DNA of 64,000 nt, taken from Flavobacteriales bacterium. Lineage in GTDB: Bacteria > Bacteroidota > Bacteroidia > NS11-12g > UBA9320. The stretch spans positions 186,001 to 250,000 of the forward strand of contig JACJZT010000005.1 of assembly GCA_020635455.1 (NCBI GenBank). Reading direction: 5' to 3'. Positions 54,372 to 62,406 of the stretch are shown one piece after another. Positions within the stretch are counted from its first letter, which is position 1. The number at the start of each line of letters is the position of its first letter. The position numbers were made by a program, and so were the translations under genes. The notes under the pieces are model-generated. The model saw nothing but the letters and a program-made list of their open reading frames with translations. It ran no database searches and was not told the DNA's origin.

Positions 54372-55277
54372 ATGTTGAAGTACATTTTGATTAGCTACAT
54401 ACTTCTTTCAGGTTCAATTTTAATGGGTCAGGTTTATTTTAAAAATAACACAAAGTACTATTATGAGAAACCTGCGCATCCAGAAACACCTCCAGGTACT
54501 TGGATTGTAGATAAAATGCTTCTTGATTCTGCAATTGGAGGACAACGATATTATACCGTTTATTCAAAAACCTATATATACAATAGGCAATACAATGAAT
54601 ATACGAAATACTTATCTATTGCCCAAGACTCAAACCGTGTTTATGGAAAGTATTGGGAGGATACAACGTTTAGATTAATGTATGATTTTTCTAAAGGCAA
54701 AGGTGATTCATTGGAGTCATTTATGTATAGTTCATATCTGAGGGTTATTTATATTGACAGTGTGTCACTTGATTCGACAATGGGAATAAAGAGAAGAGTA
54801 CTTCATGTAACGACCAAATATGGTAATTACAACTATAAAATAATTGAAGGTATAGGAGCAATTGGATTACCAGAAAGAACTCCTGGATTGGTTTTGGTAC
54901 CCTTTTGGGGTCTAGCCGAAGCAGATAAATCTTGTAAAACCATTTGTATTAATGACACTTTGGCTTATAATTCTCCGACCGGAGAAGTAAAAGATTGTTA
55001 TTGGGACACTACTCTTAGCATTGATAATATTTATGAATTAAAAAATATCACATTACATCCTAACCCCGCTTCATCAAAGGTAGAACTCATTTATAGAAAA
55101 AATAAAAGTTTAGACTTGAGACTTTATGATTCAAATGGATTATTAATAAAATCATGTAAAATATCTAAAAATATGACTTTAGACCTTGAAAGTCTTACAA
55201 ATGGGATATATCTGCTCTGCTTTATTAATTCTGAAAGTGGCCTAATCGAAACTCACAGATTATTTATCATACATTAA
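54372..55277 (+). CDS. T9SS type A secreted protein, AT-rich gene
   Basis: The ATG at 54372 gives a signal peptide (MLKYILISYILLSGSILMG) and 301 residues; ATGs at 54327 and 54348 are possible but less natural. The central domain (about 25-215) is beta-rich and unknown: KYYYEKPAHPETPPGTW at the start, and VLVPFWGLAEADKSC near 185-200, with a few Cys. A type A sorting domain follows (LHPNPASSKVELIY to the end). It is distinctly more AT-rich than the DUF6029 and Omp28 genes, and an attC-like palindrome begins 29 bases after its stop, which together suggest a mobile or cassette-like origin. Confidence 0.8.
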   Translation: MLKYILISYILLSGSILMGQVYFKNNTKYYYEKPAHPETPPGTWIVDKMLLDSAIGGQRYYTVYSKTYIYNRQYNEYTKYLSIAQDSNRVYGKYWEDTTFRLMYDFSKGKGDSLESFMYSSYLRVIYIDSVSLDSTMGIKRRVLHVTTKYGNYNYKIIEGIGAIGLPERTPGLVLVPFWGLAEADKSCKTICINDTLAYNSPTGEVKDCYWDTTLSIDNIYELKNITLHPNPASSKVELIYRKNKSLDLRLYDSNGLLIKSCKISKNMTLDLESLTNGIYLLCFINSESGLIETHRLFIIH

Positions 55278-55306
55278 TTATGTTGAAGGAATCTAGATGG
55301 ACAAGC

Positions 55307-55430
55307 GCATAACAGCACCTACAAAAGACGCTGACTTTATCGGTTTGGAAAGCTTCATCTTCGGTCGTAACTTTGTCTAAAGACAATGCTTAACGTCTCC
55401 GAAAACACTCCTCTTGTAGCTGCAGGCCGT
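55307..55430. repeat. attC-like imperfect palindrome downstream of the T9SS gene
   Basis: The 5' arm GCATAACAGC-acc-TACAAAAG (55307-55327) pairs with the 3' arm CTCTTGTAGCTGC (55411-55423): CAGC with GCTG and TACAA with TTGTA, the 5' side carrying a 3-base bulge. Inside, AGACG (55326-55330) can pair with CGTCT (55394-55398). GCATAAC resembles the outer core site of integron attC sites, but no clean GTTRRRY partner is seen at the other end. It may be a decayed attC or a dispersed palindromic repeat. Confidence 0.4.
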
Positions 55431-55459
55431 TTCTGAATGATTGGGTTAATATGTTAACA

Positions 55460-55492
55460 TTACATACGCGCGCCTTCGGCGCGCGTATGTAA
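55460..55492. repeat. Perfect GC-rich hairpin, 15-bp stem with 3-base loop
   Basis: TTACATACGCGCGCC (55460-55474), loop TTC, GGCGCGCGTATGTAA (55478-55492): a perfect 15-base-pair stem. It is far more GC-rich than the surrounding DNA and has no T-run, so it is not a terminator. It overlaps a ten-base palindrome ATGTTAACAT (55451-55460). It could be a REP-like element, a mobile-element end or a protein-binding site. Confidence 0.6.
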
Positions 55493-55497
55493 CGAAC

Positions 55498-55635
55498 ATG
55501 ACAAATCTGCTATTCTTAAAACCCAATTTCTTTGAATACCTGATTGTAAACTTCTCAGACATCTTGACTCAAATCAGGCTTATTTTAACTGAACAGCCAG
55601 AATTATATTCCGGAGCAATAAAAAAAGAGGAATAA
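55498..55635 (+). CDS. Possible small ORF of 45 codons
   Basis: An ATG six bases after the GC-rich hairpin opens a 45-codon frame that ends at TAA (55633-55635), just before the terminator hairpin. The peptide starts MTNLLFLKPNFFEYLIVNF and is mostly hydrophobic with a KKEE tail. It matches nothing I recognise and may be a remnant or chance. It is given because this gap holds no other gene. Confidence 0.15.
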   Translation: MTNLLFLKPNFFEYLIVNFSDILTQIRLILTEQPELYSGAIKKEE

Positions 55636-55636
55636 A

Positions 55637-55664
55637 AAAAGGGAATCTTAAAAGATTCCCTTTT
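55637..55664 (-). terminator. Intrinsic terminator of the Omp28 gene
   Basis: A 12-base-pair stem (AAAAGGGAATCT / AGATTCCCTTTT) with a TAAA loop. On the minus strand it is followed by a T-run and lies 20 bases after the Omp28-like stop codon. The plus strand has only a weak T-rich tail. Confidence 0.85.
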
Positions 55665-55684
55665 ACTTATTTAAAATTAGTTAA

Positions 55685-56587
55685 TTACTTAATATCAACT
55701 TCAATCGCGTTTATGATGTCTTTGGTACCTCTGGTAACAAACAATACTACTTTCATATCCTCGACCTTACCAGCACCACCACCGGTGATAGCATCATCAC
55801 CATTGTAGTACTCAGGAACCTGGTAATAGTATTTCTTAGTAGCTACTCTTGAACCTGCGGTGGTTGGACTTGTGATCTCAGCACCGAATGAACCTAATGG
55901 CAATGCACGCAAAACGTGGTTTTGTACATATTTATTTGGGTCAGGTGTTCCACCGGACTGCTTAGAAATTAAACCATCCTGTAAGATAGCAATGTTAAGG
56001 AAGTTTGGCTCAGTTTCGGTAGAGGTGTAATACATATCGTAGGTAATGGTGATCTCCCTGTTAGATGCATTGTAAGTAGCTGTTGCTCCAATGTTAACAG
56101 GTGCTGTAATGTTCATTACTGCAGTAGCAGCCTTTGACCACTGACCTCTGTCCATAGTAATGTTTGATCTTGCTATGTTCATTGGTGTAGCATTAATAGA
56201 AGTAGCAACCATTCTGTTCATAGTTCCTGATGGATATCCGGCAGGATTTGCCTGATCGTGAACAAGTGCTCCTTCAGTTGTTGTAAAATTAGCCCAACCT
56301 GCTGCAGGTGCAGCATATCCACCTGAGTGATTGGCTATAATGATAAACTTTCCGGGGTTAGCATCAGCAATTACCTTTGCCCTTGCGTGTCCATCAGGGC
56401 AGTATCCACATCGGACACCGGTAAAGTCTTCCAATACCGCTACCGTTTTACTTGGTGTTGTTGAAGCTAAACCAGAACTTCCTCCGTTACCACCATTACC
56501 ATTTGGATCGTTAGGATCTGTAGTGGATTTGGTGCAAGAAAACATGGTAAAACTTACCACAGCTGCTAGTAATAATAATTTTTTCAT
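55685..56587 (-). CDS. Omp28-related lipoprotein with thioredoxin-like CGYC motif
   Basis: A lipoprotein signal (SFTMFSC, Cys18) and a Gly/Asn/Ser-rich linker (about 20-45) precede a thioredoxin-like domain with the redox motif VRCGYCPDGH (Cys60, Cys63) in the place of the thioredoxin active site. A C-terminal beta domain (about 165-300) completes the 300 residues. It resembles the Omp28 family of Bacteroidota outer-membrane proteins. A redox or disulfide role is inferred from the CXXC. No sorting domain is visible. It ends at a strong terminator. Confidence 0.85.
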   Translation of the reverse strand: MKKLLLLAAVVSFTMFSCTKSTTDPNDPNGNGGNGGSSGLASTTPSKTVAVLEDFTGVRCGYCPDGHARAKVIADANPGKFIIIANHSGGYAAPAAGWANFTTTEGALVHDQANPAGYPSGTMNRMVATSINATPMNIARSNITMDRGQWSKAATAVMNITAPVNIGATATYNASNREITITYDMYYTSTETEPNFLNIAILQDGLISKQSGGTPDPNKYVQNHVLRALPLGSFGAEITSPTTAGSRVATKKYYYQVPEYYNGDDAITGGGAGKVEDMKVVLFVTRGTKDIINAIEVDIK

Positions 56588-56635
56588 ATACTTTTTTTTA
56601 TATAAGATTTCAAATGTATATTATTTTAATTAATT

Positions 56636-57793
56636 CTACCACAATATTGTTTGAGAATTGTAATTAATTTCTAATTTATTACTTTCTGCCGACTTGCAAT
56701 ACCCAATTACCTGAGCATCAATGCCCAATGACCTTGAAATTGAAAGGATTCCTTCCGCTGAATCTTCACGACAATAAATTTCCATTCTGTGTCCCATATT
56801 AAACACTTCGAACATTTCCTTATATCCGGTGCCGGTTGTTTTTTGTATCAGTTCAAACAATGGTGGAACAGGTAAAAGATTGTCTTTTACAATGTGCATG
56901 TTCTTAACAAACTTCATTACTTTGGTTTGAGCACCACCGGTACAATGAATTATTCCGCTTATCCGATCTCTGTAATGCCCGATAACTTCTTTTAATACAG
57001 GAGCATACGTTCTGGTTGGCGACAAAACAGCTTTTCCAACAGTAATGCTTGTTCCTTCTAACTTATCCTTCAGTTCAAAAATACCTGAATAATAAAGTTC
57101 ATTGTCCGATAAGGTATCGAAACTTTCCGGGTAATTTCTGTAAACCGACGAAAACAAGTCGTGTCTGGCAGACGTAAGTCCATTACTTCCCATCCCCGCA
57201 TTATACTCTGACTCGTAAACAGACTTTCCATAAGATGCGAGCCCGATGATCACATCACCCGATTGTATGTTGCATTCAATAATTTCTGATTTCCTTGCCC
57301 TGGAAGTAAGCGTTGAATCAACTACTATTGTTCGTACAAGATCACCGATATCTGCTGTCTCACCTCCCATGTTGTGTATCTGAATACCATGTTTGCGCAT
57401 ATTATCACAAAACTCAATGGTACCATTAATAATTTCTGCCACGACTTCGCCAGGGATCTTGAACTTGTTCCTTCCAATAGTGCTTGAAAGTAAAAAATTA
57501 TCCGTTGCTCCGACACACAGCAGATCATCCAGATTCATTACCAGGGCATCCTGAGCAATTCCACGCCAAACCGAAATATCCCCCGATTCTTTCCAGTATA
57601 GATACGCCAGACTTGATTTGGTTCCTGCACCATCAGCATGCATGATGTTGCAGTAATTTTCATCGTTTCCGAGATAGTCAGGGGTGATCTTACAAAATGC
57701 ATTCGGGAACAAACCCTTATCCAGGTTCTTTATCGCATTATGAACATCCTCTTTTTGAGAGGAAACACCTCTTTTAAGATATCTTTCAGACAC
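56636..57793 (-). CDS. purM: Phosphoribosylformylglycinamidine cyclo-ligase (AIR synthetase)
   Basis: PurM closes the imidazole ring in purine synthesis. The sequence is the longer Bacteroidota form (385 residues), starting SERYLKRGVSSQKEDVHNAIKNLDKG and with the HADGAGTKSSLA substrate/ATP segment (about 53-64), VGATDNFLLSS, NMGGETADIGDL and HCTGGAQTKVMKF. There is no ATG: the frame begins TTG GTG TCT, and homologues begin M-S-x-E-R-Y, so GTG at 57793 is preferred over TTG at 57796. It lies 58 bases after the PD40-OmpA gene on the same strand. Confidence 0.93.
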   Translation of the reverse strand: MSERYLKRGVSSQKEDVHNAIKNLDKGLFPNAFCKITPDYLGNDENYCNIMHADGAGTKSSLAYLYWKESGDISVWRGIAQDALVMNLDDLLCVGATDNFLLSSTIGRNKFKIPGEVVAEIINGTIEFCDNMRKHGIQIHNMGGETADIGDLVRTIVVDSTLTSRARKSEIIECNIQSGDVIIGLASYGKSVYESEYNAGMGSNGLTSARHDLFSSVYRNYPESFDTLSDNELYYSGIFELKDKLEGTSITVGKAVLSPTRTYAPVLKEVIGHYRDRISGIIHCTGGAQTKVMKFVKNMHIVKDNLLPVPPLFELIQKTTGTGYKEMFEVFNMGHRMEIYCREDSAEGILSISRSLGIDAQVIGYCKSAESNKLEINYNSQTILW

Positions 57794-57850
57794 CAATGTA
57801 TTCTTTTAATGAAAAGGGATTCAAATTTTGAATATATCCGAAAACGGATC

Positions 57851-60403
57851 TTACTCCTTTACTTTTTCAAGTAAAATACGATCGTTCTCAACTACAATGG
57901 AGCTATATCCCTCAAACGTTCCATAACCCAAAATTGCTCTTTTAATATCTACACCACCTACAACGCATCTAACGTTTTTAAATACAACATCACCGATCAC
58001 CAATTCATCAATATCGAAAGATTTGCTTTTAACTTTTACTTTATTGGATAATGTATAAGGCTTTACACCTTCAACAAAATTATCGACGGTAATTACTTTA
58101 GAAGTAAGCATTTGGACTACAAGAACCTCAGGGATTATCGTACTTGACTCTTCGGCTTCGTACTGGAACCGTATCGTTTTACGACCCGCTTTTCCGGTTA
58201 CATTTACTCTACTCCTTGATGTCGATACCGGAATAATATCGTATTTCTCTTTTAGCTCAGCCAACTTTTTGGCTTCGATCTGTGCGGGTGTTAATCCCTG
58301 TAATTCGATTGGCAAATTGCCTTTGTCAGCCATGTACTTCTTTTTGGCTTCTTCCAAAAATGGACTTGATATCGGTCCGCCCTTAAGTGCAGAATCTTTA
58401 AAGGATTTAATGGTTTCCTTGGTCCACTGGAAATTACAATCCATTACTCTTACAACAGCCCTTCTGTTCTCCTGATGTTCTTTTTCGGTACAGGGCACGA
58501 TATTACCACCTTCACATTCACATTTGTTTACAAGCATAGATTCTCCATAACCTTTAGCAGCGAGCCTGTATGGGTTGATACCTGCTTTCATTATATAAGC
58601 GATAGACGAATCCGCTCTTCTTTGAGAAAGTGCTCTGTTGTATTCGTAAGTATTTCTGCAATCCGTATGAGTACCTAACTCAATGGCCATTTTAGGGTAT
58701 TTTTTCAATGTGGCAATTAGTTCATCCAAAACCTTTTTGGATTCCGACCTGGTGTATATATTTGATGAGTCAAGACCAAAATAGATCGGAAGAATGAATA
58801 TATCGTTACACTGATTTTTCAAACAAAAATTCTTTACAAAGTCCTGAGATTGTTCAAGTCCGACAGTTGAAACAAATTCTTCTTTACTATCGTAGTAATA
58901 TTCCTCTCTTTTGGAAGCAAATAATTCATACTTTGTGTTGATCTTTAAAGTTACTTTATAATATCCGCTCTTATCTGTATAAACCCTGATCTTGGATGAA
59001 TCCTGATTGTTCGAGATCGTAATAAGAGCATTCTCAAGCTTACTGCCATCCTTACAATCGGTAACCACACCGGACAAAGTGAAAATTAAAGGGTCATAGT
59101 AAAATTCATAAATATTATCATCTGCCTTTCCTGAAGGGCTTCGGTTTGAACTTAAATAACCTCTTTCTTTTGTGTAATCCAGAATAATACCAAAATCATC
59201 TGCATTCGAATTCAAGGGTGATTTTAAGTTTACTGGTTTTTCCCAATCAACCCCGGAACCGTTAGAATAGAAAATATCCAAGGCACCCAAACCGGGGTGT
59301 CCATCAGAAGAAAAATATAAAGTCCCGTCATCAAAAATATAAGGGAAAACCTCATTACCACTTGTGTTAATGGTGGGTCCAAGATTTATCGGGTCTCCCC
59401 AGGTCTTTCCCCTTTTTACATAATTTACAACGTATATATCGTGTGTATTTGTGTCGCCGTAACCTCCGGGCATATCCGAAGCAAAATAAAGTTTATTCCC
59501 ATCGGCTGAAAGGGATGGATGCCCGTAATTCCAATCATCGGTGCAAAAAGGCAGTGGCTTGGGAGTGATGTCCCATTCCTTTCCACTTTTTCTGGCTTCA
59601 TAGATCTTACATTTTTTTTCCTTACCGTTTAATCCATTACACTGTGTAAAATACATCCTTGAATACCGGTCGTTAAAGGTAACCACACCATCATTAAAAT
59701 CAGTATTCACACCTGGCACCAACTCTGCTTCCCCCCATTTCATCTTATCTTTTTTTCCTTTCGATTCGATCATCCAAATATCCGAATACTTACGACCGGT
59801 CCATTTGTATTGAGATTTATCGGCTCCACCGGGCCGGTCCGAAGTAAACATTATGGCAGATTTCCTTTTGTTAGCCCACATAGGAGCGTAATCGTCGGAT
59901 TTTTGCTTAGTGCCCGAAGGTTCATTTGCAGGCTTAAACGGAGAAATATGAACCCTGGTTTTCTCATCTTTCCACTTCAGTGCCAGCTCACACCCCTCCA
60001 GCATTAGTGCCGTATTCGGGTCGGATGGTTTTAACTTTTGATATTCCTGGAATTTAACGATCGCCTCTGTATAATTACCGTTCATTTTCAGGCATTCAGC
60101 CATCTTGTATACAAACATCGGGTCTTTTGCTCCTCTGTTTATTGCTGTAGAATACCACTTTAAGGCATTCTTCCAATCATGTGTGAAATAATACGATTCA
60201 GCTGCATTGATGGCCGCTGCAAGACGATCCTTTTTAGGCGTTTTATTGTTCTTGTACACTTTCGCATACATATCGCCTGCAACTGCATATTCCTTTACCT
60301 TATAATGTTCATTCGCCTTTTGAAGTGAAACGGGCTTACAGGCTGAAAGGCCTAAAACTAATATAAATGTATAAATGAATGAGTTTAGTAGAGATTTAGA
60401 CAT
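57851..60403 (-). CDS. TPR-PD40-OmpA lipoprotein with degenerate retropepsin-like tail
   Basis: This 850-residue outer-membrane lipoprotein (LGLSAC, Cys22) has TPR repeats (about 30-160), a WD40-like PD40 propeller (about 170-455) with SADGNKLYFASDMPGG-type repeats, and a carboxypeptidase-regulatory-like Ig domain (about 460-540). The OmpA peptidoglycan-binding domain (about 555-680) has HTDCRNTYEYNRALSQRRAD. This architecture is that of PorE-like type IX secretion anchors. An unusual tail (about 733-850) resembles a retropepsin-like aspartic protease (TIIPEVLVVQML; FDIDELVIGDVVFKNVRCVV; RAILGYGTF) but has FQYEAEES where DTGA(S/T) should be, so it is presumably inactive. The PorE label is inferred, not certain. 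Confidence 0.87.
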   Translation of the reverse strand: MSKSLLNSFIYTFILVLGLSACKPVSLQKANEHYKVKEYAVAGDMYAKVYKNNKTPKKDRLAAAINAAESYYFTHDWKNALKWYSTAINRGAKDPMFVYKMAECLKMNGNYTEAIVKFQEYQKLKPSDPNTALMLEGCELALKWKDEKTRVHISPFKPANEPSGTKQKSDDYAPMWANKRKSAIMFTSDRPGGADKSQYKWTGRKYSDIWMIESKGKKDKMKWGEAELVPGVNTDFNDGVVTFNDRYSRMYFTQCNGLNGKEKKCKIYEARKSGKEWDITPKPLPFCTDDWNYGHPSLSADGNKLYFASDMPGGYGDTNTHDIYVVNYVKRGKTWGDPINLGPTINTSGNEVFPYIFDDGTLYFSSDGHPGLGALDIFYSNGSGVDWEKPVNLKSPLNSNADDFGIILDYTKERGYLSSNRSPSGKADDNIYEFYYDPLIFTLSGVVTDCKDGSKLENALITISNNQDSSKIRVYTDKSGYYKVTLKINTKYELFASKREEYYYDSKEEFVSTVGLEQSQDFVKNFCLKNQCNDIFILPIYFGLDSSNIYTRSESKKVLDELIATLKKYPKMAIELGTHTDCRNTYEYNRALSQRRADSSIAYIMKAGINPYRLAAKGYGESMLVNKCECEGGNIVPCTEKEHQENRRAVVRVMDCNFQWTKETIKSFKDSALKGGPISSPFLEEAKKKYMADKGNLPIELQGLTPAQIEAKKLAELKEKYDIIPVSTSRSRVNVTGKAGRKTIRFQYEAEESSTIIPEVLVVQMLTSKVITVDNFVEGVKPYTLSNKVKVKSKSFDIDELVIGDVVFKNVRCVVGGVDIKRAILGYGTFEGYSSIVVENDRILLEKVKE

Positions 60404-60553
60404 ACCCTTTTGGCAATTTTTTAATTAATCTTCAAACATGCAGAAATTATAACAAATTTCAAAGAATTAGATGAAAATGCCAGGTTTAAAACGAAATATT
60501 TAAAAAGAATAGTATCCGATTGGATTCTTTGTGGATTTTTATAGGTAAAAATG

Positions 60554-60596
60554 CCGGTTATTTGACATAAAACAAATGCTTTTGATTCGAAACCGG
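60554..60596 (-). terminator. Two-tier inverted repeat after thiL, possible terminator
   Basis: CCGGTT (60554-60559) pairs with AACCGG (60591-60596), and within the loop ATTTG (60560-60564) pairs with CAAAT (60573-60577). On the minus strand a T-run follows. It sits a few bases past the thiL stop. The long inner side loop makes a terminator role uncertain. Confidence 0.3.
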
Positions 60597-60603
60597 GTAT
60601 GAT

Positions 60604-61644
60604 TTACTCCTGACTTTCCCATCCCTGAGCCTTTAACTGAAAGGTACTCCCAGTAGCAGTTACAATTTCACACACTTTCTTATTCTCCGTTGCATGTCCT
60701 ATCACACTAATATCCATAAGATTTTCAATAGCCTTAAAGTCTTTTTGATGGATGGTAAAGAGCAATTCATAATCTTCTCCACCGTTGAGAACACACATGG
60801 TTGCATCAAGGTTAAACTCCGATGCCATTGAGATCGTTTGGGTGTCAATTGGGAGTTTGTCTTCGTAGATAGTAAATCCAACCCCAGAAGAATTCGACAA
60901 ATGCATTATTTCTGATGCCAGTCCATCACTGATGTCTATCATAGATGTCGGTAGTATTTTTAGAGAGTCAAGCAGTTCAATAACATCCTTTCTTGCTTCA
61001 GGCTTCAACTGCCTTCCTACTATGTAATCATAACCTTCCAGGTCCGGTTGCATTTCAGGATTGGCCATAAATACCCTTTTTTCCCTTTCCATTAATTGCA
61101 ATCCCATGTAAGCTCCCCCCAAATCACCACTTACACATAAAAGATCATTGGGTTCTGCCCCACTCCTCAATACTTTTTTTGATGGGTCAACTTCCCCCGT
61201 TACAGTTACAGACAAAACCAATCCTTTCACCGAACTACCCGTATCACCTCCTATGAGGTCGATGTTATATTTTTCACAAGCGAGATACACACCTGAATAC
61301 AGCTCCTCAATAGCTTCGTAACTGAATTTACTGGAAATTGCCATGGATATGGTAAGATAGGCAGGGATCGCATTCATGGCGTAAATATCAGAAATACCGG
61401 CCACTACGACCTTATAACCCAAATGCTTTAATGGTGTATACATCAGATCAAAATTTACATTCTCAATAAACAAATCTGTACTTATTACCTGTAGTTTATC
61501 TTTTCCGGGAACATATATTGCCGAGTCATCGCCTATTCCCTGAACGAGATTCTTGTTCCCGGGTGAGTATTTTTGAGTTAAACGATCGATCAATCCAAAC
61601 TCACCTAATTGGTCAAGCATCGATAAGGAGGCATTTTCAAACAT
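60604..61644 (-). CDS. thiL: Thiamine-monophosphate kinase
   Basis: ThiL phosphorylates thiamine monophosphate to the cofactor thiamine diphosphate. The 346 residues have the PurM/ThiL fold with the family motifs: GIGDDSAIY (about 37-45), ISTDLFIENVNFDL (about 54-67), a GISDIYAMNA segment (about 83-92), GGDTGSS (near 131), MIDISDGLASE (about 236-246), and GGEDYELLF (near 288). It is apparently alone; the OmpA gene follows 200 bases later. The ATG at 61644 sits five bases after a TAACTTTG box. Confidence 0.96.
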   Translation of the reverse strand: MFENASLSMLDQLGEFGLIDRLTQKYSPGNKNLVQGIGDDSAIYVPGKDKLQVISTDLFIENVNFDLMYTPLKHLGYKVVVAGISDIYAMNAIPAYLTISMAISSKFSYEAIEELYSGVYLACEKYNIDLIGGDTGSSVKGLVLSVTVTGEVDPSKKVLRSGAEPNDLLCVSGDLGGAYMGLQLMEREKRVFMANPEMQPDLEGYDYIVGRQLKPEARKDVIELLDSLKILPTSMIDISDGLASEIMHLSNSSGVGFTIYEDKLPIDTQTISMASEFNLDATMCVLNGGEDYELLFTIHQKDFKAIENLMDISVIGHATENKKVCEIVTATGSTFQLKAQGWESQE

Positions 61645-61648
61645 TTTG

Positions 61649-61656
61649 CAAAGTTA
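61649..61656 (-). promoter_or_regulatory. Candidate -7 box for thiL
   Basis: The minus strand reads TAACTTTG followed by C, four bases before the ATG. Full TAnnTTTG match; leader would be almost absent. Confidence 0.4.
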
Positions 61657-61719
61657 ACAAATCGATACTCAAATATTTTATTCCATTCGTCTATGGATTA
61701 ACAAGTTTATAATAGCGCA

Positions 61720-62406
61720 ATGAAACTAGTAGATTCGTTTCTCGATATTCTTTACCCCAGGATTTGTATTTCCTGCAACATAACTCTTGTAAAAGGTGAA
61801 GATCATCTCTGTACAGCCTGTTTTTTAAATATACCATACTTAAATTTTAAAGCGAATGGATTTAATCTAATTGAAAGATCGCTTTGGGGTAGATGCAGGT
61901 TAAAATTTTCGGATTCGTATTTATCCTTCGAAAAGAATGGAATAACGCAAAAAATATTGCATCAGCTTAAATACAAAGGCAATGAAAGAATTGGACTCTA
62001 TTTTGGTTATTTATTTGCTGAAAAATTAAAAGCTTACGATTTCATAAAGAACCTTGACTATTTAATGCCTGTTCCTTTGCATCCTGTTAAATTAAGAATG
62101 CGCGGTTTCAACCAGAGTCGTATACTTTGTAAAGGAATGCAGAATGTCATTTATTCTGATCTATCCTCTGACCTTGAAAGAATTGCCAATACAAGTTCGC
62201 AAACCCGTAAAAAAAGATACCACAGATGGGAAAATGTTCATGGATCCTTTATTCTTAAAAATCCTGAAAAATATCAGAATAAATCTATTCTGCTTGTTGA
62301 CGACGTTTTTACAACCGGTGCAACCCTTGAAGCATGCTATACTTCTTTGATTATAAATGGAATAGAAAAAATTGGAATGGTCACACTGGCGTGTGCGGTT
62401 CAATAA
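61720..62406 (+). CDS. comF: ComF family phosphoribosyltransferase-like protein
   Basis: ComF proteins are linked to DNA uptake and processing in naturally competent bacteria and carry a type I PRTase domain. The 228 residues have an N-terminal double-cysteine zinc finger (CISCNITLVKGEDHLCTAC, about 16-34) and the PRPP-binding motif ILLVDDVFTTGAT (about 189-201), preceded by QTRKKRYHRWENVHGSF. The stop at 62406 touches the stop of the convergent T9SS gene at 62407 with no gap. The symbol follows usual family naming; a competence role here is not shown. Confidence 0.88.
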   Translation: MKLVDSFLDILYPRICISCNITLVKGEDHLCTACFLNIPYLNFKANGFNLIERSLWGRCRLKFSDSYLSFEKNGITQKILHQLKYKGNERIGLYFGYLFAEKLKAYDFIKNLDYLMPVPLHPVKLRMRGFNQSRILCKGMQNVIYSDLSSDLERIANTSSQTRKKRYHRWENVHGSFILKNPEKYQNKSILLVDDVFTTGATLEACYTSLIINGIEKIGMVTLACAVQ

